Part shown: positions 17,547 through 23,515 of the stretch, piece after piece
How positions within the stretch are numbered: the first letter of the stretch is position 1
Layout: every line of letters starts with the position of its first letter
Assembly: GCA_964628385.1 (NCBI GenBank)
Contig: CAZVOD010000079.1
Coordinates: forward strand, 1-23,515
Direction of reading: 5' to 3'
DNA length: 23,515 nt
Source: JANQPA01 sp964628385
GTDB taxonomy: Bacteria; Bacteroidota; Bacteroidia; Chitinophagales; Saprospiraceae
Made by a program: the position numbers and the translations under genes
The notes under the pieces: generated by a model
The model's input: the letters and a program-made list of their open reading frames with translations, nothing else
Databases searched by the model: none
Told to the model about the DNA's origin: nothing

Positions 17547-18125
17547 TTAAACTTTCATCTGATCATAGCTGCTCAGGCCTAATAGCATAGCATCCATAAG
17601 GTCACCACTATCTTTTTTGAAATACATTCTGACGTCACCCTCTCGGCGGAACCCACACTTTCTGGCTACTCTTTGAGCCGCATAATTATCTGTAGCCGTT
17701 ATAAAGTTGAGCTTGACAATTTTCATCTCTTCAAAACAAAAGTTGCAAAATTCTAATAGCGCTTCTGTCATCAACTCCCGGCCGGTAAATTTTTCATCCA
17801 TAAAAAATATCACCTCGCCTCTCGGAACTTTCAGATCCAAGTTGAATAATTCGATATAACCCACCATCTGTGCCGATTCATTTTCCCATACCGCGAAAAC
17901 GTATTTTTGCTGCAACAACCAGTCAGATATAGTCTGGTAGATATAAAAAGTGGCTTCATCTTCGGAATGTACAGCATCAAGAAGGTAGGTAAAGCGGTTT
18001 TCCAGTCGGTATCGGTTATTTTGCACCAGTCGGAACAGAGCTTCGCCATCTTCTTCTTTGAACCTTCTGATGACTAACCGCCGGGTAAAAAGTATGTGAT
18101 TGATGTGAAGAAGATGTTTATGCAT
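17547..18125 (-). CDS. GNAT family N-acetyltransferase (RimJ/RimL-like)
   Basis: A 192-residue protein from the ATG at 18125. A longer frame to 18257 adds 44 residues without family character and crosses the likely promoter region. The start fits the family: T-R-R-L-V-I-R-R-F near residue 14 is the first strand of Acetyltransf_3/RimJ-RimL proteins, which move an acetyl group from acetyl-CoA to protein N-termini or small amines. The acetyl-CoA-binding region is F-T-G-R-E-L-M-T-E-A (113-122). Glu117 stands where the usual G-x-G/A motif has Gly or Ala. The C-terminal signature T-D-N-Y-A-A-Q-R-V-A-R-K-C-G-F-R-R-E-G (145-163) is typical. It is 72 bp upstream of the large repeat protein on the same strand and may be the first gene of that operon. 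The substrate is unknown. Confidence 0.87.
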   Translation of the reverse strand: MHKHLLHINHILFTRRLVIRRFKEEDGEALFRLVQNNRYRLENRFTYLLDAVHSEDEATFYIYQTISDWLLQQKYVFAVWENESAQMVGYIELFNLDLKVPRGEVIFFMDEKFTGRELMTEALLEFCNFCFEEMKIVKLNFITATDNYAAQRVARKCGFRREGDVRMYFKKDSGDLMDAMLLGLSSYDQMKV

Positions 18126-18242
18126 TATTACTAAAATTGTCAGGCCGTTAAATTTGATTAATTTTGCGGTATAAAAGTAAAAACTATTGCCGATAAAGGT
18201 AAGAATAACAGACTTGTTTCGCAGGGGTAGAAGAACAAGAAA

Positions 18243-18268
18243 TGTGAACGAATCCATGATTTTTCACA
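18243..18268. promoter_or_regulatory. Inverted repeat in the divergent promoter region
   Basis: TGTGAA (18243-18248) and TTCACA (18263-18268) form a six-base inverted repeat with a 14-base spacer, midway between the divergent GNAT and cyclase genes. The half-sites resemble those of CRP-family regulators (TGTGA/TCACA), but the spacer is much longer than the usual six. A third TCACA-like half-site lies near 18291. It may be an operator; this is weak evidence. Confidence 0.25.
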
Positions 18269-18333
18269 CTCGTCTATGTAAATCGCATCTGTCACAAGAG
18301 CTAGTTTTTTTTTATTGAAAAGGGGGAACCAAA

Positions 18334-19473
18334 ATGAACAGATTTCAAAACGTAAGAGCTAAAATAAATTTTAGACTGGTGCTCTGGATTTCATTGATCT
18401 GGGCCGCTCTGGGGGTCATTGATAGCCTGAATACACAGACTATAGCTCTTAGTGCCCTCTTCTCTCTAAAAATTAATTTTTCAATGAGTATTCTCTTTTG
18501 GCTGGATACTTCCACTGCTTTTATAGCCGGTTTAATCGGCGGGTTTGCGCTCGTTTTTCACCTGCGGGAGCGAACGCGTAATTTGCCTTACGGTTTGAGT
18601 ATGCTCATCAATACTGTTGCACTTACCACTATTAGCTTTTTTATAACGGTTATTTTTTACGAGGTGTTTTTTGTTAGGATGATAAGAAATGAAAATTGGT
18701 TGACGCTGCCTAATTATCAGCCATTTATTTTCATGACCAGCCCTTTCTACCTCAAGAAAATAGTCTTTTGGGTCCTTGTTTCATTGTTGACAATCCTAAC
18801 ACTCAACGTCAATGAAAAATACGGGCCCGGTATTTTGATGAAGTTGATAGCTGGCCATTATCACCGACCTAGCGAGGAAATGCGAATTTTTATGTTTGTG
18901 GATCTCAAATCTTCTACCATGATAGCCGAACGCCTCGGGCACATCGAATTTTTTAATTTACTGAATGATTTTTTTAGGGATATTACTGATTCCATTATTT
19001 ACACCAGGGGAGAGGTGTATCAATATGTAGGTGACGAAGTGGTCATTTCATGGTCCCTTAAAAACGCTACCCGGAATGCTAATTGTATCAAATGCTTTTT
19101 TGGCATGCAGGAGGCGATAAAAAAAGCAGGCATGCGATATAAGGAGCGCTATGGCTTTGTTCCTGAATTCAAAGCAGGTATGCATTACGGAAACGTAACC
19201 GTCGGAGAAATCGGTATTCTGAAACGGGATATCGTCTATTCTGGTGATGTACTGAACACGGCTTCCAGAATACAAGCGATGTGCAATAAGTTTAGGGTGA
19301 AAATATTGGTATCAAAAGCGTTATTGGAGCTCCTAAATATGCCTCCTCATCAATTTATCATTAAGCGGATGGGAAATATTGAATTGAAAGGAAAAAAGCA
19401 AAAAGTAGAATTATATACTTTCCAGGAAGGTCTGGAAGTGAGCTTGCCAGTTCCTGCCATTTCTGCAACCTGA
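18334..19473 (+). CDS. Membrane-bound class III adenylate/guanylate cyclase
   Basis: A 379-residue protein that should make a cyclic nucleotide (cAMP most likely) from a nucleoside triphosphate on the cytoplasmic face of the inner membrane. Several hydrophobic segments (about 14-32, 52-75, 86-114, 140-158) form a membrane domain. The class III cyclase domain occupies about 183-365. Visible catalytic residues are the metal-binding D190 (F-V-D-L-K-S-S-T) and D234 (Y-V-G-D-E), and the transition-state pair N308 and R312 (L-N-T-A-S-R). The two substrate-selecting positions are unusual: Q230, three residues before the G-D, replaces the usual Lys or Glu, and V301, seven before N308, replaces Asp, Thr or Cys. 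A purine-rich AGGGGG 7 bp before the ATG is an unusually good Shine-Dalgarno for this phylum. The gene is divergent from the GNAT gene. A nine-T tract at 18305-18313 lies in its promoter region. Confidence 0.9.
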   Translation: MNRFQNVRAKINFRLVLWISLIWAALGVIDSLNTQTIALSALFSLKINFSMSILFWLDTSTAFIAGLIGGFALVFHLRERTRNLPYGLSMLINTVALTTISFFITVIFYEVFFVRMIRNENWLTLPNYQPFIFMTSPFYLKKIVFWVLVSLLTILTLNVNEKYGPGILMKLIAGHYHRPSEEMRIFMFVDLKSSTMIAERLGHIEFFNLLNDFFRDITDSIIYTRGEVYQYVGDEVVISWSLKNATRNANCIKCFFGMQEAIKKAGMRYKERYGFVPEFKAGMHYGNVTVGEIGILKRDIVYSGDVLNTASRIQAMCNKFRVKILVSKALLELLNMPPHQFIIKRMGNIELKGKKQKVELYTFQEGLEVSLPVPAISAT

Positions 19474-19490
19474 TACTTGTTTTACTTTTG
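19460..19490 (+). promoter_or_regulatory. Possible promoter for the comEC operon
   Basis: TACTTTTG at 19483-19490 matches TAnnTTTG fully, with TTTC (three of four to TTTG) at 19460-19463, 19 bases upstream. It overlaps the end of the cyclase gene and would start transcription near 19495, leaving a leader of about 200 bases before the comEC ATG. That is long, so a nearer promoter is possible. No terminator separates cyclase and comEC. Confidence 0.35.
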
Positions 19491-19694
19491 TGGCAAGAGT
19501 AATCTTATATTGTACTATAGTTTTTTAATAGATTGAAAAACAAATAGTTATAAGACTTGCGTTCTTGTTTTTTTATACTTATCATACAATTGCTTTCCAC
19601 TAATTATCAGTCGTAGCAAGCGGCTGGCCAATCATTCTCTGCTGCCTGATTGCAGCCACAGGCTATTGATAATCACATAATCATAAAAAGTTTA

Positions 19695-21746
19695 ATGAAC
19701 TGGAGCTTGCTTCCTGTAATCAGGTTGCTATCACCCTTTTTATTTGGAATAATACTCGAAGCACATATTCCTGCATACTTTCGAGCAGAAATTAGGGTAG
19801 CGATAATTTTAATATTGAGCCTCGTATGGTTCATATGGGGGCATTTTACTATTGGAAAAAAGGTGAATATCCTATGGGGTAGCGGAATAATAGTTTTATG
19901 CTTTCTCTGGGGCGTTTTGGTTGGAAAAATCGGGAATACTTTACCCGCCAGTCATTGGAGCCATTATTATCAACACGGCGACTATTTATTGGTGAGCGTG
20001 GAGGAACAGATGAGGCGTGGGGATTTTAGCCGAATGGAGGTGAACGTCCTTTCAATAATTGATCAAAGCGGAAATTTTAGGCCTACAAAGGGCAAAATAC
20101 TGTTATTGTCCGTTGACAGTTTGCCGGGTCAACAATCGGGATATGGAATGAAATTGCTGATCAGAGGACAGCCTGAACCAGTTAATCCGCCCTTAGCTCC
20201 ATTCCTGTTTGATGCTTCCAAATACTGGGCTGGTAAAAAGATATATCATCAATTATGGATAAAGCGAGAGACTGTTGAATGGATAGGGCCAGGTAGCCGC
20301 TCGCTTTTTTGGTGGATACAGCAGAACAGACAAAGAGCCATCTTGAAGCTCAAAAAACAGTTGCCGTCCAAATCAGAATCCGGAGTAGCAGCAGCATTGA
20401 TCGTAGGAGAAAGGAGCTTATTGGAAAAAAACATAAAACAATCTTACATCGAAAGTGGAGCGGTTCACGTATTGGCGGTATCAGGCCTGCATGTCGGGCT
20501 GGTGGTTATCGCATTGAACTGGCTGGTGAGCCAATTTGGTAAGCTCATGAGCATCTCGGAATGGATGAAGGTTGTCTTGTTAGTTACAGTAGTAGTCTTG
20601 TATGTATTATTTACCGGAGCATCGCCATCTGTTTGCCGTTCTGGCATTATGTTTACTCTGTGGCAAATTGGAAGTTCTTTTAAATTTAGGGGGAGCAGTA
20701 TAAATACAGTGCTTACCGCTGCTTTTTTAATGCTGTGGTACCAACCTGCTTTGATTTATGATGTAGGCTTTCAGCTGTCGTATGCTGCTGTTTTGGGTAT
20801 CTTGATATTGTACCCCCGCCTCTCTATACTTTGGAAAAGCAAATGGAGCCCGGTTAATTATTTCTGGCAGCTCAATTGCGTTTCTATAGCGGCTCAGCTG
20901 GGTACTTTGCCAATCAGCTTATATTATTTTCATCAGTTTCCGGTGTATTTTGCTTTTAGTAGTTTATTGATGATTCCACTGATTACGATCGCTCTGGCTA
21001 GTGGCTTATTACTGATTGCACTAGCAGAAAACAGTTTATTGGCAGATTGGGCCGGATGGATACTCCGTAAGCTTCTCCAGTTATGCAACCTGATAACTGA
21101 TTCTATAGCTCAATTACCAGGTCATCTCATTACCGATATCTGGTTGAGTGCGACAGAGTTGCTACTTTTCTATGCCCTGTTATTTTTACTGCTTCGCTGG
21201 CTGGATTTACCTAAAAAGTATTACCTCAAATTAGTATTGCTTTTATTTCTTTTGCTCGTCAGTCTTAGGGGGATTGAATGGTATAAAAAGTCAAATCAGC
21301 AATACTTGGTTTTTTACCAGTATCGCAGTCAATTATCCGTGCAAATTATTCAGGGGTTGAAGAGTTGGTACATCCATCAAAATCCCGGGGCAATAGAAAA
21401 AATAAATTATTTGAGTTCCGGCATAAATTCCCGTTTGGGGATTCGGGAGGCTTTACATTATCCGGCAACTTTTCAATTGGAAAGAGAGGATAGGCTGGAT
21501 GTCAACTACGCCATTTTGAAGTCGCCTCAACCGTTGGATTCCATGATGCTTTCCAAAACCCCTGATCCAAAAAAAGTTAAGATTATTTACGGGAGCGGAA
21601 AATCAGCATTGCTCACTAATGATGGCGATGATAAATCAAAAAATTGGTTCTGGGTAGATGCCCGGCAGGGAAGCCGGTATAAAATTGAGGATTTGCATTG
21701 GAATATTCCCGTGCAGGGCGCTTTAATGATAGAAATAGAACGATAG
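19695..21746 (+). CDS. comEC: ComEC/Rec2 family DNA-uptake channel protein, without beta-lactamase domain
   Basis: The ATG at 19695 (683 residues) is preferred over an upstream TTG at 19650, because M-N-W-S-L-L-P then leads straight into the first membrane helix. ComEC forms the inner-membrane channel through which single-stranded DNA enters during natural transformation. Numbering from the ATG: N-terminal helices and a DUF4131-like region span about 1-200. The competence domain spans about 229-505, with the signature H-V-L-A-V-S-G-L-H-V-G (258-268), G-A-S-P-S-V-C-R-S-G-I-M (308-319) and Y-D-V-G-F-Q-L-S-Y-A (355-364). More membrane helices follow to about 525, then a soluble tail of about 150 residues. 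The C-terminal metallo-beta-lactamase domain of Bacillus-type ComEC is absent; the tail shows no HxHxDH motif. This is common for Bacteroidota. The helix-hairpin-helix gene lies 45 bp downstream. Confidence 0.92.
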   Translation: MNWSLLPVIRLLSPFLFGIILEAHIPAYFRAEIRVAIILILSLVWFIWGHFTIGKKVNILWGSGIIVLCFLWGVLVGKIGNTLPASHWSHYYQHGDYLLVSVEEQMRRGDFSRMEVNVLSIIDQSGNFRPTKGKILLLSVDSLPGQQSGYGMKLLIRGQPEPVNPPLAPFLFDASKYWAGKKIYHQLWIKRETVEWIGPGSRSLFWWIQQNRQRAILKLKKQLPSKSESGVAAALIVGERSLLEKNIKQSYIESGAVHVLAVSGLHVGLVVIALNWLVSQFGKLMSISEWMKVVLLVTVVVLYVLFTGASPSVCRSGIMFTLWQIGSSFKFRGSSINTVLTAAFLMLWYQPALIYDVGFQLSYAAVLGILILYPRLSILWKSKWSPVNYFWQLNCVSIAAQLGTLPISLYYFHQFPVYFAFSSLLMIPLITIALASGLLLIALAENSLLADWAGWILRKLLQLCNLITDSIAQLPGHLITDIWLSATELLLFYALLFLLLRWLDLPKKYYLKLVLLLFLLLVSLRGIEWYKKSNQQYLVFYQYRSQLSVQIIQGLKSWYIHQNPGAIEKINYLSSGINSRLGIREALHYPATFQLEREDRLDVNYAILKSPQPLDSMMLSKTPDPKKVKIIYGSGKSALLTNDGDDKSKNWFWVDARQGSRYKIEDLHWNIPVQGALMIEIER

Positions 21747-21791
21747 TAACGGCTTCAGGGCAGTTCCGGTCCTAATGATTAAATATAAATT

Positions 21792-22670
21792 ATGAAGAGT
21801 TATCAGCACATTCAGAAAAGTCTTTATTTCAAAAGAAGAGAAAGGAAGGGCATAGCGTTGATGTTATTACTTTGCTTTTGCTGTTTTTTATTGCCTCAAA
21901 TGATCTTATCCAGAATAGCTTCCTCGGTAACTTTGTCAGCGACAGAACAGGCGCATATAGAAAATACTTTGGCAGCGTGGAAGCCAGATAGTACTATTAA
22001 GCAAAAGGCAAGACTTAGATTTTTTAACCCTAACGAGGCAGCAGTGGATACGCTTATGGCGCTCGGTATCCCAAAAAACATCGCTGCCAGAATTGTCAAA
22101 TACCGGGAAAAGGGTGGGCGTTTTTACCGTCCTGAGGATATTCGGAAAATATACGGCCTCGATTCTACGCTGGCCGAGGTATTGATACCGTTCATAAAAA
22201 TACCTCCCAGGGCGGCTCCAAAAGCAGACGCCAAAAAGAGAAGCCCAAAAGCCCAAAAGCCCAAAAAGGAATCCTATAAAATCATTGATATCAATGAGGC
22301 AAGTGCTGAGGAGTGGCGACAATTCAGAGGTATAGGCCCTGCTATCTCAGCGAGAATAATCAAATTCAGAGATGCGCTGGGTGGATTTTATGAGGTTGAT
22401 CAAGTCAACAAGACTTATGGGCTGAAGGATTCACTATTTCAGGTCATTCGGCCATTTTTAGCATGTAAGCCTGCACAGAAAAAAATAAATATTAATAAAT
22501 GCAGCCTAAAAGAATTAGCGAGTCACCCTTATATTGATTGGAAAAAGGCAAAAACTATAATCAGATATAGGGAACAACACGGTCCTTTTCCCGATCTTGA
22601 GGCTATTATTTCAATAAAAGTGATCGATGATGAACTGTTAGACCAAATTAAGCCTTATCTCACACTTTGA
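21792..22670 (+). CDS. Membrane-anchored triple helix-hairpin-helix protein, ComEA-like
   Basis: A 292-residue protein with a basic start, one hydrophobic segment (about 20-40: I-A-L-M-L-L-L-C-F-C-C-F-L-L) as membrane anchor, and three ComEA-type helix-hairpin-helix modules facing the periplasm. These lie at about 77-137 (F-N-P-N-E-A...L-G-I-P...A-R-I-V-K-Y-R), 164-223 (I-D-I-N-E-A-S...F-R-G-I-G-P..S-A-R-I-I-K-F-R) and 231-292 (I-N-I-N-K-C-S.K-E-L...I-I-R-Y-R). Such modules bind DNA backbone; ComEA is the receptor that pulls incoming double-stranded DNA to ComEC. Standard ComEA has a single such module, so this is an expanded version typical of Bacteroidota. A Lys/Ala/Pro-rich linker (140-160) joins modules 1 and 2. 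It follows comEC by 45 bp, almost certainly in one operon. A structural role unrelated to DNA uptake cannot be excluded. Confidence 0.85.
   Translation: MKSYQHIQKSLYFKRRERKGIALMLLLCFCCFLLPQMILSRIASSVTLSATEQAHIENTLAAWKPDSTIKQKARLRFFNPNEAAVDTLMALGIPKNIAARIVKYREKGGRFYRPEDIRKIYGLDSTLAEVLIPFIKIPPRAAPKADAKKRSPKAQKPKKESYKIIDINEASAEEWRQFRGIGPAISARIIKFRDALGGFYEVDQVNKTYGLKDSLFQVIRPFLACKPAQKKININKCSLKELASHPYIDWKKAKTIIRYREQHGPFPDLEAIISIKVIDDELLDQIKPYLTL
22243..22266 (+). repeat. Octanucleotide GCCCAAAA repeated three times inside the ComEA-like gene
   Basis: GCCCAAAA occurs at 22243-22250, 22251-22258 and 22259-22266 without interruption. It encodes part of the Lys/Pro/Ala linker between helix-hairpin-helix modules 1 and 2. 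Because the unit is eight bases, gain or loss of one copy would shift the reading frame before modules 2 and 3. Confidence 0.85.
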
Positions 22671-22685
22671 CTTTTTGAGAGGTTT

Positions 22686-22704
22686 TGGTCAATGGCCATT
22701 TTTT
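22686..22704 (+). terminator. Weak terminator after the ComEA-like gene
   Basis: TGGTC (22686-22690) and GGCCA (22694-22698) make a short five-bp stem with one G-U pair and an AAT loop, followed by six T. It lies 16 bases after the stop codon, the right place and orientation to end the comEC operon, but the stem is short. Confidence 0.4.
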
Positions 22705-22822
22705 AGTCTGCCTGACCTGATATAAAGCGGACAATCAGAACCTTTTCATGGAGTGCCTAGAAACATTGGCTTACCAGCGGGTGTTTAAACTCTGATTTTG
22801 ATTTGAAACACGCGCTAGTACC

Positions 22823-23386
22823 ATGAAGAAGCATGTATTCCTTTGGGGGATGTTATTTAGTATATTGATAATACCAAAAAATGTATGGAGTCAAAATGAT
22901 TTAGAAGGTCAGCCAGTTGGTAGCTGGAGTATCGGGTACAGCGTTTGGGATGAGCTTTTGCCGGAAGGCGATTATTACAGTCCCCTTACCATTCTAGGTA
23001 ATTATCTGCTCTGGACACACCATCGCCTAAAGCTTTATGCAGAATCACAGCTGACAAAGGTCTCTTCTCCGTTGAGGGCCAGAACAAATTATGAATTTGG
23101 GTTGAATCTGGGTTTTTCTTTTGATTTTATCCACACCCGCAAGCTCAGTATGAATGCAGCCATTGGTGCGGGACCACATTACATCACCATAAATACCGGA
23201 TTACAGGCGCGTGGGTTTATCTTTTCCGATAATTTTGAAATAGGGGCTGCTTACAATCTTTTTGATATCAATACAGTCGTTTTATTAAAAATGAGATTTC
23301 GGCATATATCAAATGCAGGACTCAATGAACCCAATGGAGGAATCGATAATTTATTTATAATAGGTGGTTTTGGTATTAAATTCTAA
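22823..23386 (+). CDS. PagL-like outer-membrane lipid A deacylase (acyloxyacyl hydrolase)
   Basis: A 187-residue protein with a signal peptide (about 1-23, ending V-W-S before Q-N-D) and a small eight-strand-type beta-barrel pattern ending in a terminal Phe (G-G-F-G-I-K-F), the usual outer-membrane barrel ending. The C-terminal block R-H-I-S-N-A-G-L-N-E-P-N-G-G-I-D is the signature of the PagL/acyloxyacyl hydrolase family, which removes the 3-O-linked acyl chain from lipid A. H161 and S163 match the catalytic His and Ser. The third catalytic residue of Pseudomonas PagL is a Glu 14 residues after the His; here that position is D175. The length (187) suits the family. It stands alone after the comEC operon, 152 bp downstream, with no recognisable promoter. 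Activity on lipid A is inferred from the family. Confidence 0.82.
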   Translation: MKKHVFLWGMLFSILIIPKNVWSQNDLEGQPVGSWSIGYSVWDELLPEGDYYSPLTILGNYLLWTHHRLKLYAESQLTKVSSPLRARTNYEFGLNLGFSFDFIHTRKLSMNAAIGAGPHYITINTGLQARGFIFSDNFEIGAAYNLFDINTVVLLKMRFRHISNAGLNEPNGGIDNLFIIGGFGIKF

Positions 23387-23475
23387 CAGATTTACCGGGG
23401 AAAGAATGAGGTGTAGAAAAAATTCAGGTATAATTTACTTTAGGAATGAGAAAAAAATAGCTCATCATTTTTGAC

Positions 23476-23490
23476 GGGGGCTTTTGCCCC
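23476..23490. other. G+C-rich hairpin at the right edge
   Basis: GGGGC (23477-23481), a TTTT loop and GCCCC (23486-23490) form a compact hairpin without a following T-run on either strand. Just before it, ATGAG (23446-23450) and CTCAT (23461-23465) can pair and are followed by five T (23468-23472), a weak candidate terminator for the PagL-like gene. The last 25 bases hold nothing recognisable. Confidence 0.35.
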
Positions 23491-23515
23491 AATACTTCGT
23501 TAGAAAGCCTCGCCG

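Noticed and set aside
18126..18257. N-terminal extension of the GNAT gene by 44 residues
   Set aside because: Extension has no family similarity and would occupy the divergent control region; the ATG at 18125 starts just before the first conserved strand.
1..23515. CRISPR array, insertion sequence, prophage or tRNA gene
   Set aside because: No regular short direct repeats with spacers, no transposase or integrase, no terminal inverted repeats, and no cloverleaf sequence found on either strand.

Overview
The window looks like chromosomal DNA of a gliding or surface-active Bacteroidota bacterium. Saprospiria (Lewinella/Haliscomenobacter-like) is the best guess. The basis is two giant secreted proteins with type IX secretion (T9SS) C-terminal signals, a PorP/SprF-type outer-membrane protein, absence of strong Shine-Dalgarno sequences before most genes, TAnnTTTG-type promoter boxes, and a short ComEC lacking a metallo-beta-lactamase domain. 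The placement is inferred from protein families, not from a marker gene.

Layout. Positions 1-60 hold a strong terminator of a gene lying to the left, followed by a gene-free AT-rich spacer. Positions 606-7684 carry a 1,993-residue scaffold-like protein (six cohesin-like modules, about twelve SprB-type repeats, T9SS type B C-terminal domain) and then a PorP/SprF homologue, ended by a perfect hairpin. A roughly 1 kb gene-free region follows (7685-8686). It contains a consensus-like Bacteroidota promoter and, about 360 bp later, a good intrinsic terminator, so it may encode an untranslated RNA or a long attenuated leader. Positions 8687-12664 encode a second giant secreted protein with HYR-like modules, a dockerin, its own cohesin-like module and a T9SS type A C-terminal domain. 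yraN follows at 12761.

On the minus strand, reading from 18125 down to 13143, are a GNAT acetyltransferase, an unrecognised 1,121-residue all-helical protein made of about three tandem 262-residue repeats, and a lipoprotein. These probably form one transcription unit that converges on yraN. Divergent from them is a membrane-bound class III nucleotide cyclase (18334-19473). The right end carries a DNA-uptake pair, comEC and a triple helix-hairpin-helix ComEA-like protein, then a PagL-like outer-membrane lipid A deacylase.

How the genes may work together. The main hypothesis is a cell-surface, non-cellulosomal cohesin-dockerin assembly. The type B scaffold would be exported through the T9SS with help from the adjacent SprF-like protein. 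It offers six cohesin modules to dockerin-bearing, type A-sorted partners such as the 1,325-residue protein encoded just downstream. The second theme is the repeat protein plus lipoprotein pair, for which no function is recognisable. All calls come from reading the sequence and translated proteins; no searches were run.
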